Assembly (NCBI RefSeq): GCF_000244915.1
Contig: NZ_CM001442.1
Location: 744,001-808,000 of the forward strand
From: Bradyrhizobium sp. WSM471
GTDB lineage: Bacteria; Pseudomonadota; Alphaproteobacteria; Rhizobiales; Xanthobacteraceae
Length of the DNA stretch: 64,000 nucleotides
Direction of reading: 5' to 3'
A program made the position numbers and the translations under genes. The notes under the pieces were generated by a model. The model did no database searches, was not told where the DNA came from, and worked only from the letters and a program-made list of their open reading frames with translations. Of the stretch, positions 45,903-55,041 are shown piece after piece. Position 1 is the stretch's first letter. The number at the start of each line of letters is the position of its first letter.

Positions 45903-46124
45903 ATGGCAACGCAGATCGTGATGGATCACAGCGGCGACAGCCGCTACTTCTTCGACAACTCCGGCGGTGATGCTCTGGCGGAGGCGGAGAGACGTTTTCT
46001 GGAATTCACCGGGAAAGGATACACCGCAGCGGTGCGGAGCAGCCCGGAGGAGGTAACCAGGATCACCACGTTTGATCCGACCGCCGAAGAGACATTGTTT
46101 TTCCCGCGGCTAGTCGGTGGGTGA
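45903..46124 (+). CDS. Small conserved rhizobial protein (73 aa)
   Basis: MATQIVMDHSGDSRYFFDNS, AEAERRFLEFTGKGYTAAVR, FDPTAEETLFFPRLVGG. This is a well-kept small family in Bradyrhizobium that typically precedes a gene like the next one. Its stop overlaps the next start. Function unknown. Confidence 0.7.
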   Translation: MATQIVMDHSGDSRYFFDNSGGDALAEAERRFLEFTGKGYTAAVRSSPEEVTRITTFDPTAEETLFFPRLVGG

Positions 46125-46590
46125 TGGCCAGGTGAAGAGGAACTTAGCTCGGGTCAGCCGGTGGCCCCTTCGTAGCCTCTCCATTGGGAAGCTCTATGAA
46201 GCGTCCAAGGACGAGAAAACGATCCACGCTCGTGCGCTACGCCTCCTTCGTTCTTGGCTTTCGCCTCAGCAGAGGGCGGACTTCGATAGGAAGAGATATT
46301 TCGACGTCGTGGGATGCGATACTGGGAAGCGGTACCGAATTCGGCGCGGGACGTCCGCCAACGTCAACGAGATAGACGAATACGGGCGGCTCGGAACAGG
46401 GCGCTGCTTCGTCCCGTTAGGTGGCTTGGCTCAGGGCGACGTCATGCTTGCCCAGAAAATAGCTCTCGAAACCGACGAGAACCACGCGTTGAGCATCGCC
46501 AACAGCTTCCCGGGACCGCTAGGCTGGCGCCTCCCCAGGCGTCGCCCCGCAGAGGCGAGGAGCCCGGGCGTACGCCTTTCCCCCGGCTAA
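46117..46590 (+). CDS. Conserved rhizobial protein paired with the 73-aa gene
   Basis: 157 residues from a GTG (a second GTG lies at 46132), overlapping the upstream gene by 8 bp. KLYEASKDEKTIHARALRLL, RSWLSPQQRADFDRKRYFDV, VGCDTGKRYRIRRGTSANVN and ALETDENHALSIAN are the conserved parts. Function unknown. The overlap suggests that the two products act together. Confidence 0.7.
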   Translation: MGDGQVKRNLARVSRWPLRSLSIGKLYEASKDEKTIHARALRLLRSWLSPQQRADFDRKRYFDVVGCDTGKRYRIRRGTSANVNEIDEYGRLGTGRCFVPLGGLAQGDVMLAQKIALETDENHALSIANSFPGPLGWRLPRRRPAEARSPGVRLSPG

Positions 46591-47019
46591 ATTCGAGCCA
46601 CGGTGCTGTTCATGCGACGCTGCTAGAGCGGCCTCTCGATTGCGCCACAACCTGTTAGCCGACGACTTTTGGATCATCTGTCCGGTACCACCGATGGCGC
46701 CAATTGCCTTATTGATTTTCGAGTGCAGCTGGCCGATTGGCTCTTGAAATCAGCTCGCGGAAAGGTCTTCGTCGTCTGCTGAGTAAGCTGCTATTCGGCC
46801 TGAGCGATCACCCAAGGAGTGGGGGGCGTTCGAACGAGAGCTATTCTGTCTCAAAGAATTGCAGTTCTGGACCTCGTTTCTCGAGCTTAACCCTGGATGA
46901 GAAGGGTCGCGGGGACCGGGCTGGATCAGTCCGTCACCTTCGAACTGCATCTCCGTGGAGTAACAGTGCCCGGACGCGCGGGAAAGCTCGCAACAGTAAG
47001 GTGGCGCCCGTGAAAGCCT
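46591..47019. other. Gap without a supported gene
   Basis: About 430 bp. A plus-strand ORF at 46737-47072 has no ribosome site and little protein character. Confidence 0.35.
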
Positions 47020-47268
47020 TCAGGCTCGACGGAATTCCACCGCCCGCTGTTTCAGAGAAACTCTGGCCGTGAAGCCTGCCTGCAGCCACGCCATCGCCTG
47101 CGTGTGCCCAGCTTTGCGCGAACTCTCATTTCCCCACCAGGCACTGAACTTGTAAGCTGACGGCGGTAACGGCCTCCCAAGAATTCCCTCGATTTCCGAG
47201 AACGTGAGCCGAATAGTTTGCGCCCTTGTGCGCCCCAGCTCCCTCAATAGCGGATCGTAAATGGACAT
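47020..47268 (-). CDS. DUF7662-like small protein
   Basis: 82 residues: MSIYDPLLRELGRTRAQTIR, LTFSEIEGILGRPLPPSAYK, FSAWWGNESSRKAGHTQAMA, WLQAGF. The YDPL...FxEIExILGxxLPxSAxxxxAWWxN pattern is that of DUF7662, of unknown function. Confidence 0.7.
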   Translation of the reverse strand: MSIYDPLLRELGRTRAQTIRLTFSEIEGILGRPLPPSAYKFSAWWGNESSRKAGHTQAMAWLQAGFTARVSLKQRAVEFRRA

Positions 47269-47280
47269 GACGCCGGCTCG

Positions 47281-47469
47281 TCACGTCGGTCTATCATCGC
47301 CGCTCGCGGGGATGTTGAACCCCCGGGCGGCAAGTTCCAGCTCGAGCTCAGTGATCCGCTCGAAGATGCGAGCAGCAATCGCCTCGGAATCTTCAACGCT
47401 TAATGATTGCATGCCCCTTAAAGATAGCTCGTCCCTGAGAACCTTCGCCACAAGGAATTGAATTGCCAT
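47281..47469 (-). CDS. Small unknown protein (62 aa)
   Basis: MAIQFLVAKVLRDELSLRGM, SVEDSEAIAARIFERITELE, LELAARGFNIPA. A predicted helical bundle or coiled coil. The upstream extension of the frame is low complexity, so this Met is chosen. It lies just upstream of the DUF7662 gene on the same strand. Confidence 0.5.
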   Translation of the reverse strand: MAIQFLVAKVLRDELSLRGMQSLSVEDSEAIAARIFERITELELELAARGFNIPASGDDRPT

Positions 47470-47645
47470 TGGATCAAATCCTAAAAAGACGATCCAACCG
47501 CAACCGAAGGGCGAGTGCAAGTGTTTAGGTGGTGCTGCCGTGCTTCGGCTAGTTGTCTCCGCTCGGAATGCTGAAGCTGCGCAGCTGCTCGCACAAGCTT
47601 TTCTGCGGCAGCCCTTAACAGCACCCGTGTGCCTCATCGGGTGTT

Positions 47646-47843
47646 CTACCCTGCGTGATCTGTAGCCGATTGGCCGTCTCGCTTTGCTTGAGCACGAGTC
47701 GTTAGCTTATCCAGCTTCGATTGCTCTTCGCTCAGACGTCTTTCGACATACTGCCGTTCGAAGTCCGTGAGAGTGGTCTGCAATAAGAGGTGATAGCGTT
47801 GAATATTGTTGCGATGTGCCCGGACCAAATCGTCGTCAATCAT
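47646..47843 (-). CDS. Small conserved rhizobial protein (65 aa)
   Basis: MIDDDLVRAHRNNIQRYHLL with LTDFERQYVERRLSEEQSKL. Members with HRxNIxRYxxLLQTxLTxFER are common in Bradyrhizobium. Helical, soluble, unknown function. Confidence 0.6.
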   Translation of the reverse strand: MIDDDLVRAHRNNIQRYHLLLQTTLTDFERQYVERRLSEEQSKLDKLTTRAQAKRDGQSATDHAG

Positions 47844-48230
47844 CGTTGTCGGCTTTCCGGGAGTGAATCGACAAACAACTCATCATCAAGCGGGATCGGC
47901 AGGCGACCGAGCAAGAGCAGGCGGGAGCATCTCCACCGCTCTCTCCATGGTAGCGAGCTTTTCTTTCCCAATCTGCGAACTATTTCACACCGCCTTGCGA
48001 TCGTCGCCTAGGTGGCCGCAGACACAGTCGAGTGGTTTAGCGGGCGTGGGTCGGCTTCATCCAGCCCGATAATGGCGGTATGGATGCCTAGCACAGTGGG
48101 GCGCGCCGGCTCATTGAGCTTGGCTGAAGGCAGGATGGTTTCTTACGAAGTCCAAGTCGATCAAAAGCACAGGAAAAGAGCTGCCAAGTCTATGCGTCTG
48201 ACGGCTGCGGCCAATGGCATGCCGGTTCGA
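47844..48230. other. Gap without a supported gene
   Basis: Plus-strand ORFs at 47790-48072 and 48012-48356 are not convincing; the latter overlaps a better minus-strand gene. Confidence 0.35.
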
Positions 48231-48536
48231 TCACTGCATTTTCTGCCCGAGGTCTCTCAGCAGCGTGTGGAGAAAGTCGCTGGCATGGTCGTATTGCGCG
48301 TTGCCGTTCGTGATTTGACGGACGCGTGGATCCAATATGCGGCCAACGGTTTCTGAGCCGAGCATCTCAGCTCTGTCCGACCACTGCTGCAGCAACGTAT
48401 CGGGTATATCGTCCGCAGATCCGAACATCCGCAAAAGGGAATGTTCGGCCTCGGCCTTATGGTCGTGATGAGCCTTCGCCGCATACAAAGCGAATAGTCC
48501 CCGGAAGGCATCACGGGAAACGGCAGGTTTTCCCAT
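48231..48536 (-). CDS. Unknown protein (101 aa)
   Basis: Ribosome site TTAAGGGACATTGCG. MGKPAVSRDAFRGLFALYAA, EHSLLRMFGSADDIPDTLLQ, DHASDFLHTLLRDLGQKMQ: helical and soluble. No family recognised. Confidence 0.55.
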   Translation of the reverse strand: MGKPAVSRDAFRGLFALYAAKAHHDHKAEAEHSLLRMFGSADDIPDTLLQQWSDRAEMLGSETVGRILDPRVRQITNGNAQYDHASDFLHTLLRDLGQKMQ

Positions 48537-48867
48537 CGCAATGTCCCTTAAAAAAATACGTTCTCAATAGGGGCAAGTTTGACGCCTCCGTTCGGGAAAA
48601 GCTAGAAAAAACCAAGGTCCTATGCCCTTCCGTTTCCGAAGAGTTTGCCGTTGGACGATGAGGGCGCGAACCCGTCAATGATCATGACCTATCCTGGTTG
48701 GGCATTCGTGGCGCTCTCTGGCTCTTGTCGCTCCCAGCCGCTCCATTTGTGAAGTGCAAACCGGCGGAGGGGCCAGCTTGTAGGACCCAGCGCAGATGTT
48801 GCGGCCACCGCGCGGCTTGCACTAAGCTCATTCGATTGGATCCGAGTTGTTTTTGTGGAGTAGCGTC

Positions 48868-49080
48868 ATGTCCAGTGCGATTGAGTTGATTGTGGATAGC
48901 TACACAACAGTGAAAGACCGCCAGTCGCTTGAAGAGCTGAGGATCCATCGCCGGCGACTTGCCGGAGACCTGAAAGCCTGGGTGGGCTTTGACTGCAGGT
49001 TGTCGATTGCGCAGATCGAGCAGGACATCGCGGCAATAGAGGCGGGACTGGAGACGTTGTCGGGGCCGGTCAGCGGATAA
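48868..49080 (+). CDS. Small conserved rhizobial protein (70 aa)
   Basis: Ribosome site GTGGAGTAGCGTC. MSSAIELIVDSYTTVKDRQS, LEELRIHRRRLAGDLKAWVG, IAQIEQDIAAIEAGLETL. Short helical protein of a type repeated many times in Bradyrhizobium genomes. Function unknown. Confidence 0.6.
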   Translation: MSSAIELIVDSYTTVKDRQSLEELRIHRRRLAGDLKAWVGFDCRLSIAQIEQDIAAIEAGLETLSGPVSG

Positions 49081-49097
49081 GCTAAGGAGCCAACCCG

Positions 49098-49349
49098 ATG
49101 GCGGCGTGCGCGCAACGAGGGCCAGTGCTGCGATCGTTCGTCATGGCTGCCCTCATAGCGGTCTGGCCGTGCTCGTTTGCGCTGTGCCTCACGTCGGAGG
49201 AAATTGTCGCTAAGCTTCGCGCCGCAGGATACTCGCAGATCCAGGAACTACCAGCCGGAAAGATCAAGACCTACAAGGCCGTCAAGGAAGGCACCGCGCG
49301 CTCGCGAATCGTCGACAGCACTGGTGACGTCGCAGAGGTGGCAAGGTAG
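49098..49349 (+). CDS. Small secreted PepSY-like protein
   Basis: 83 residues. An N-terminal hydrophobic segment (RSFVMAALIAVWPCSFALCL) is a likely signal peptide, followed by LTSEEIVAKLRAAGYSQIQE and YKAVKEGTARSRIVDSTGDV, a PepSY-like arrangement. It starts 17 bp after the previous gene. Confidence 0.6.
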   Translation: MAACAQRGPVLRSFVMAALIAVWPCSFALCLTSEEIVAKLRAAGYSQIQELPAGKIKTYKAVKEGTARSRIVDSTGDVAEVAR

Positions 49350-49745
49350 CTAGACGGGCAGACGTAGCCAAACGTCTTTGCTGGACAGCGTGCCCGTTGG
49401 GGTCGCAATCTCCATATCGACGACGCGAAACGAGCCATGACTTTCGTAAACGTAGCGAAGGTGCCAGACGGGGCCGGGTTCCGGTGAGATGGCGAAGTCG
49501 TCCAAGGCAGACGCAACGTATCGAACGGCATCGCGTCGCTCAACCGAGGCGGAGAACATCGCCTCTATCAGCGCGGCCAGGCTCATGCCGCCGACCAGCA
49601 TGGCTCGTGCCGTTTCGTCGCCGTAAGTAAGCCGCAGCGCAGTCACGACTGCCGCAATGGCGTCGGGGTTCTTCAGAGCCACGGTAGATCCGCTTCGCCC
49701 AGCAAAACCATAATGCGGATTCCGCCCCTTTCGTGCAACCGGCAT
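49350..49745 (-). CDS. Unknown protein (131 aa)
   Basis: DETARAMLVGGMSLAALIEA, RYVASALDDFAISPEPGPVW, GSFRVVDMEIATPTGTLSSK. It abuts the PepSY-like gene tail to tail. Balanced composition supports coding; no family recognised. Confidence 0.45.
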   Translation of the reverse strand: MPVARKGRNPHYGFAGRSGSTVALKNPDAIAAVVTALRLTYGDETARAMLVGGMSLAALIEAMFSASVERRDAVRYVASALDDFAISPEPGPVWHLRYVYESHGSFRVVDMEIATPTGTLSSKDVWLRLPV

Positions 49746-50339
49746 CGATTCGGGGCCACTGTCCCAATGGCTAATGCCCAGGGCGACCCGCTCCTGCGAA
49801 GCTCAATCAGCGGAGCAGACGGGAAAGCTGCGGCTGGAGACGCTTGAGCCGTTCTCACGGTCCTCCGACTCTGAGGCGCCAACGACAGGGCGTACCTTGA
49901 GGGGCGCTCGCCGGTTCACGCTGGCCTGCCGTGCGGCGAAGGCCGCAGCGGGAGGTTAAAACGCTGCGGCCCACGCGTCGTCAAATGAAGCCGGGTTAAA
50001 AACACCAAGTGAAATATGCAGCCAGCCCCGGTAGCAAAAATCTGCCGCAGCTTTGCCTGTTTTGCAAACACAAATTTCGGCGGAACCGAAATCCATCTAG
50101 CGGGCATTCTGTTCCGAAGGCGGAACAATTCCGATTTTTCACGGCTGCGAAGCGAGAGGGCGCGGCACACAGTCCCGGTCATGGTGGGCTCGGTTGAGAC
50201 CCGGTTACTGGCATTTCGCTGATAGGACCGATTGCGGACGCAAGAGTTGCCTTGAGTCCTCAGCCCCTCGCTGAAATTAAGCTTTCCGGCGGGTTCTTTT
50301 TGACTGTGCGGGATTGAGCGCATTCACTCCACAACGTTG
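49746..50339. other. Gap holding the second 26-base repeat
   Basis: No gene supported; several short ORFs on both strands look like chance frames. The repeat at 50007 is listed separately. Confidence 0.4.
50007..50032. repeat. 26-base repeat, copy 2
   Basis: Begins AAGTGAAATATGCAGCCAGC and ends CCCGGT. It differs from the copy at 37841 in one base. Confidence 0.6.
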
Positions 50340-50435
50340 ATGGAGACGAGCGTGATCAGTTGGCTGCTAGTCATCATAATCGCGGCCAGCGTTGCGGTCC
50401 TGATAGCTCACGCGATTGACGCCATCCGCTCCTGA
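50340..50435 (+). CDS. Very small membrane peptide (31 aa)
   Basis: METSVISWLLVIIIAASVAV then LIAHAIDAIRS. The internal GTG at 50352 with GGAGACGAGC upstream is perhaps the true start (27 aa). A single membrane span with a short charged tail, like other tiny rhizobial membrane proteins. Confidence 0.45.
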   Translation: METSVISWLLVIIIAASVAVLIAHAIDAIRS

Positions 50436-50698
50436 AGCCGAGCGCAGCGGCGGAAAGTGGCACCCAATCTGATGACAATTTGAAGGACGGAGCATCACTC
50501 GGTTTGCTTGTATCAATCCGAAGCGGAGATACTGTTCTAGACTGACAAGCATTGTCGGCAATCCTTATCGGTCAGCAGCAGGTTTAACCTGAGTTAAGCA
50601 GGACGGCCGCAGAAGCCGAGTGACCATTAAGTAGCCTTCAATTGACCAAATTGTTTTTAGCCTCTGCAGGCGGGGCAGGACACGCGTAGGAGTCCTGC

Positions 50699-51226
50699 AT
50701 GTTGAAACTAGTCTTTCTCACTTCGCTTGTTTTCATCACCGGCTCAATCCCATCTGAAGCGCGTCCCTTCCGCAATCAGCAAATCGCCGAATGCAACGTG
50801 TCGATGCCGTGTGACTTCTCGTACCGGCAGGCCGATCGCAGCAATGTACGACGCGGTGACTGGCTGCAGATGCGTCAACGAGGCACTGCGATGAATGCGT
50901 TTGCGAGCGCGAGCGAGCCGGAGGGGCGCGTGATCGGCGGTCGTCCGGCCGGCTGCCCTTCCTCATATTGCGGTTGTGGCGCCGCGCTCCGCGTGTTCGG
51001 TCGGGTGATTCCGGAGCTGAACCTTGCGGCGAATTGGCTCCGTTTCCCCCGTACATCGCCAGCACCGGGGATGGTCGCCGCACGCCGCGGCCACGTGTTT
51101 GTATTGGAACAGCACGTTGGTGGCGACATGTGGATGGCGTACGACTCCAACTCTGGCGGGCATGCAACACGGGTTCATGCTCGCTCATTGCGCGGATATA
51201 CAGTCGTGAATCCACACGCGACCTAA
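50699..51226 (+). CDS. Secreted conserved rhizobial protein with Cys/His pattern
   Basis: 175 residues. Signal peptide MLKLVFLTSLVFITGSIPSE. The core RPAGCPSSYCGCGAALRVFG, LNLAANWLRFPRTSPAPGMV, GHVFVLEQHVGGDMWMAYDS then NSGG places a Cys and a His as in papain-like (NlpC/CHAP-like) hydrolases; this assignment is by pattern only. The C-terminus ends RSLRGYTVVNPHA. Confidence 0.65.
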   Translation: MLKLVFLTSLVFITGSIPSEARPFRNQQIAECNVSMPCDFSYRQADRSNVRRGDWLQMRQRGTAMNAFASASEPEGRVIGGRPAGCPSSYCGCGAALRVFGRVIPELNLAANWLRFPRTSPAPGMVAARRGHVFVLEQHVGGDMWMAYDSNSGGHATRVHARSLRGYTVVNPHAT

Positions 51227-51500
51227 TCGAGGAACCCATCGGCTTAACCGGCTGGTGAGTCTGTGGGGAGATTGGATTTCCACGCCGACGCAAGTCGGGC
51301 GCTTGTGAGCCGGCCGTCGTCGGAGCAACGAGCCATTCCAGATGCTGCGCCATCGTGACGCTCACATTTCTACGACCCTGACTGTGGCGCAAGAGAGCAA
51401 CACCCCGCACGGCGTTGCGCGAGACTACAAATGTTAATTTGCGCAACGACCGCCAGTCAGGCCACCTCCGTGCAATGAACCACCAAGTACGGAGGTAGCA

Positions 51501-51763
51501 ATGAAGGTCGCGTCGGGAATCGGAGCTGCCGTTTTGTTCCTCATCCCGATGCGCTCTGCCGCGTATGCCGCATGCCAACACAGGCCCGGCGACCGGATCT
51601 CCTGCTCGGAAGTCAGATACTACGTTGCAAGGTGTCAGCAGCGGTGGCTGAAATGTATGCCCGTAGTCAGGGTGCCACCAACGTCCAGATAGAGCGGGCG
51701 CGGCGTTGCTTGGCCTCGAACGAGACGGCCGAATCGGGGCAACAGCGATCCTACAGTGAATGA
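51501..51763 (+). pseudogene. Small secreted Cys-containing protein, frameshifted
   Basis: Frame 1: signal peptide MKVASGIGAAVLFLIPMRSA, then CSEVRYYVAR. After a one-base shift near 51635 the family C-terminus continues as SAAVAEMYARSQGATNVQIE and RARRCLASNE in frame 2. Uninterrupted relatives read CSxVRxYVAxVG...ARxxGxTxxxxxRAxxCL. The unshifted frame gives an unrelated tail. Confidence 0.6.
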
Positions 51764-52046
51764 GCAGGGCCAATGAAGCCGCAGCTGTGATGGCTCAGTG
51801 TTATGCAAACGGAGGCGGTTTTCGCCAGTAGGCTTCAAGTAAACCGCGATTGGACGGCGACCTCCACGGAAGCACCGGCCGAAGCCAGATGCGGACACAG
51901 AATTCTCGACTTGCGGAGGCAATCGAGCACGCAGAGAGCAAATTACTACTGCCAATGAGACGGTGAGCGCACCGTATCACGCTGCGGTTGGTCGAGGCGC
52001 CCGTCACGGGATGGCGGGCTTAGAAGTGTCCAGTGGGCGTGCGAAG
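51764..52046. other. Gap between pseudogene and liv operon
   Basis: No gene or clear terminator seen. Confidence 0.4.
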
Positions 52047-53189
52047 CTATGGCTGCAGCGCCTCGAGCTTGGCGCTCTTGCCGTCGACTACCTTGAACAT
52101 AACATAGTGCGGCTGCATCTGCCCGTTCGGCAGGAACTGGACGTCGCCGAACACCGTCCCCTTGACTGGCTTGCCGCGGATCGCCTCCGCAACGGTCTTG
52201 CGATCAAGCGACTTTGTCGACTCCACCGCCTGCGCCCACACCTGCACGGCAGCGGCGCCCAACGCGGCGCTCTTGTCGGGAGCGGCCCCATAGGCCTCTG
52301 TATAAGCGGCCACGAACGCGTTACTTTTTGGAATGGTCGTGAACGGCGGCAGGTCGGGGAAGAAGATGTCCGCCGATATCACGCCGTTATTCGCATCGCC
52401 GGCGACCTTGAATACCGTGGTCAACATGATGCCGACCGCGCCGACGAAGGTCGACTTGATGTCGGCTTGGCGGTACTGCTCGACCATCGCCGGCAAGCCT
52501 GAAGAATTTGAGGAGTTCGTGACGATAATCGCGTCCGGACTGGCGCCCTTTAGATTGGTGAGCTGGACGCGGAAATCAGTGTCCTTGAATGCGAATTTCT
52601 CAGTCATGACGACTTGGCCGGAGAAATTCAGCTTCTTGAACTCGGCTTCGACGGCGGATTGGAAGCCGTTGCCGTAGACGTCGTTCTGAGTCAGGAAAGC
52701 CACCTTCTTCGCTTTCATGGTCTCGACGACATATTTGGCGATCACGGCAGCGTCAAAGCCGTTCGAGCTGTTGATGCGGATCGCGTACGGATTGGTTTCG
52801 CCGCTGAGGATCAGCTCCGATTTCGAGACCGCCGTGATGTCGAGAACGTTGCCCCGAGCGAGGATCGGCTGCATCGCGAGCGTTACTGGTGAGTTCCAGC
52901 CTTCAATGACCACGTCGGCCTTCTCGGCAATCATCTCGTTGGCGCGGCTGACACCAACTGCGGGCGTGCTCTCGTCGTCCTTGGAGATCATCGTGAGCTT
53001 GCGGCCGAGCAGGCCGCCCTTGTCGTTGATCTGCTGCACCATCAACTTGACCGCATTGGTCACGGTCTGTCCGTCTGGGCCAGCGCCGCCGCTCAGCGGG
53101 AAGATGGTGCCGACCTTGATGTCCTGCGCCATCGCCGGCATTGATGCGAGACCCGCCAGCAGCGCGAGAGCCAGTTTCGTCTTGTGCAT
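52047..53189 (-). CDS. livK: Branched-chain amino acid ABC transporter, substrate-binding protein
   Basis: 380 residues. Signal peptide ending AMAQ; DIKVGTIFPLSGGAGPDGQT, MVQQINDKGGLLGRKLTMIS, VGVSRANEMIAEKADVVIEG and KKVAFLTQNDVYGNGFQSAV are typical of periplasmic LivK-family proteins. Last gene of the leftward livGFHMK cluster, 23 bp after livM. The real ligand may be an amide or aromatic compound rather than leucine. Confidence 0.9.
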   Translation of the reverse strand: MHKTKLALALLAGLASMPAMAQDIKVGTIFPLSGGAGPDGQTVTNAVKLMVQQINDKGGLLGRKLTMISKDDESTPAVGVSRANEMIAEKADVVIEGWNSPVTLAMQPILARGNVLDITAVSKSELILSGETNPYAIRINSSNGFDAAVIAKYVVETMKAKKVAFLTQNDVYGNGFQSAVEAEFKKLNFSGQVVMTEKFAFKDTDFRVQLTNLKGASPDAIIVTNSSNSSGLPAMVEQYRQADIKSTFVGAVGIMLTTVFKVAGDANNGVISADIFFPDLPPFTTIPKSNAFVAAYTEAYGAAPDKSAALGAAAVQVWAQAVESTKSLDRKTVAEAIRGKPVKGTVFGDVQFLPNGQMQPHYVMFKVVDGKSAKLEALQP

Positions 53190-53212
53190 GCTATTCCTCC
53201 CAATATGCGTCT

Positions 53213-54190
53213 TCAGAACTTCTTGGTAATACGGCGATAGAGGCCCACAAGACCGGTGGGCCAGAAGATCAGGACCAGTGCGAGCACCGATCCCAGCACG
53301 ATCTTGTTCCAGTCACCGCCGAGTGAGAAAAGGTTCTGCTGGGCGATCAGGAGTGCGGTGCCGATCAGGGGCCCCAGCAGGATGCGGCGTCCGACCAGCA
53401 CGATGGCGGTGAGCATAAGGACCAGAAAGTAGGATTCGAACATGTCCGGGCCGACATAGGCGCGCTGATACGCGTACAGCCAGCCGGCGAGCCCCGTGAT
53501 CGGCGCGGATATCACGAATACTGCGAGCCTGATCCGGCGTGGATCGACGCCAAGGCTCGCGGCGAGTGCCGGGTTCATCTGCACCATCAGCGCAGTGGTG
53601 CCGAGGCGGGAGCGACGAAAGCGTGCGATGAAGGCCAAAGTCAACACAAGCAGAGCGAAGGCGATCGGCCAGAGATCCTCTTGCATCGCGCCGGAGAAAT
53701 TCGTGAAAATCAAAGGTAACTTTAAGGGCGGAATGCCGACGATGCCATCGGAACCGCCCACCGCGTCCCAGTTGAAGGCGATCTCGTATGCGACGACGGC
53801 GGCCGCGTAGGTCACGAGCGAGAAAACGAATTCGCGGGTCCGCAAGGTGACTGCGCCGAGGAAGGCAGCTGCCGCGAGGCACAGCGCGATTGTCGTCGCA
53901 GCTGTGATCCATCCGTTGACGCCGTAGCTGACGGACAGGTTCGCGGCTGCATAGCCGCCGATGGCCCAGAACACGGTGTGCCCGAGGCTGACCTCGCCGA
54001 GATAAGACAGAATGATATCGGCACCGTAGCACATTACCGCGAAGATCGCGATCGTGGTCAGCGTCGAATAGGCAACCGAGGTGCCGCCGAGCAGGCGCGG
54101 CAGGAAGAAGCCGATCACGACGGAAGCCGCGATTGCGACCAGGCGCAGGAACGGGATCGATAGCGGCCGGGGGGCTTCGATAGTGGTCAT
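53213..54190 (-). CDS. livM: Branched-chain amino acid ABC transporter permease LivM
   Basis: 325 residues, start at the Met of MTTIEAPRPLSIPF; the frame is open far upstream but that part is the shadow of livH. Multiple membrane spans, with YLGEVSLGHTVFWAIGGYAA matching the LivM signature and FRRSRLGTTALMVQMNPALA the EAA-like cytoplasmic loop. It overlaps livH by 4 bp. Forms the membrane channel with LivH. Confidence 0.9.
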   Translation of the reverse strand: MTTIEAPRPLSIPFLRLVAIAASVVIGFFLPRLLGGTSVAYSTLTTIAIFAVMCYGADIILSYLGEVSLGHTVFWAIGGYAAANLSVSYGVNGWITAATTIALCLAAAAFLGAVTLRTREFVFSLVTYAAAVVAYEIAFNWDAVGGSDGIVGIPPLKLPLIFTNFSGAMQEDLWPIAFALLVLTLAFIARFRRSRLGTTALMVQMNPALAASLGVDPRRIRLAVFVISAPITGLAGWLYAYQRAYVGPDMFESYFLVLMLTAIVLVGRRILLGPLIGTALLIAQQNLFSLGGDWNKIVLGSVLALVLIFWPTGLVGLYRRITKKF

Positions 54191-55041
54191 CTGGTCGCAA
54201 GCCCCGCGGGACGGATCACCAGCAAAGCCAGCAGTAGCGCAAAGGCAGCCGCCGTCGTGTAGGCGGGCGCAACGAATGCGCCGAAGAAAGCCGTAAACAG
54301 GCCGAGTCCGATGCCGGCCGCGAGCGCGCCGCCGATCGAACCGATACCGCCTAGCACGACAACGACGAAGGTCATGATAACCTCGTTGAAGCCCATGCTG
54401 GTCAAGATCGGTGAACGGGGCGCAACCAGTGCCGCGCCCAGAGCCACCGCAGAACATTCGAACATGAAGACGAGCAGATAGACTGTCTTGGCGTTGATCC
54501 CGAACAGCTCCGCGAGCTTGGGGTCCTCGGCGACAGCGCGAATGACCGCGCCGAAGCGGGTACGCTGCGTGAATACCCAAACGGCGCCATAGAGCAGAAT
54601 CGTCACGACAAGCACAAGCACGTCCTGCCAAGTGAACCACAGCGTACCAAGATCCACCTTGGCGCGCGCCAATGTTCCGGGAAGGATTTGCGGATTGCCG
54701 CCGAAGATCAGGGCGCTTACGCCCTGGAGTACATAGCCCAGCCCGAGTGTCACGATCATCAGGCTGGTTAGGTTCTGGGTCATCACCAGGCGCATCATCG
54801 CGCTTTGCATTAAAAGGCCGGTTGCTCCGAGCACCACAATTGCCACGAGGATGGCGAGCGGATAGGGCAGACCTAGCTTGGTGATGGCGTACCAGGTGAC
54901 GAACGCCCCGAGCATATAGAGCTGACCATGGGCGAAATTCACGAGGCGAGCCACGCCTAGCAAAATGGTCCAGCCGAGGGCGATGCATGCATAGCCGGAA
55001 CCGAGCACGATGCCGTTGATGATCTGCTGCGCGACGTTCAT
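54187..55041 (-). CDS. livH: Branched-chain amino acid ABC transporter permease LivH
   Basis: 284 residues. MNVAQQIINGIVLGSGYACI, ARLVNFAHGQLYMLGAFVTW (the LivH NFAHG motif), RTRFGAVIRAVAEDPKLAEL (cytoplasmic coupling loop) and FVVVVLGGIGSIGGALAAGI. It overlaps livF and livM by 4 bp each. Confidence 0.93.
   Translation of the reverse strand: MNVAQQIINGIVLGSGYACIALGWTILLGVARLVNFAHGQLYMLGAFVTWYAITKLGLPYPLAILVAIVVLGATGLLMQSAMMRLVMTQNLTSLMIVTLGLGYVLQGVSALIFGGNPQILPGTLARAKVDLGTLWFTWQDVLVLVVTILLYGAVWVFTQRTRFGAVIRAVAEDPKLAELFGINAKTVYLLVFMFECSAVALGAALVAPRSPILTSMGFNEVIMTFVVVVLGGIGSIGGALAAGIGLGLFTAFFGAFVAPAYTTAAAFALLLALLVIRPAGLATR

Noticed and set aside
48012..48356. Plus-strand ORF overlapping the 48231-48536 gene
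   Set aside because: The minus-strand gene has a better ribosome site (AAGGGA) and more protein-like sequence.
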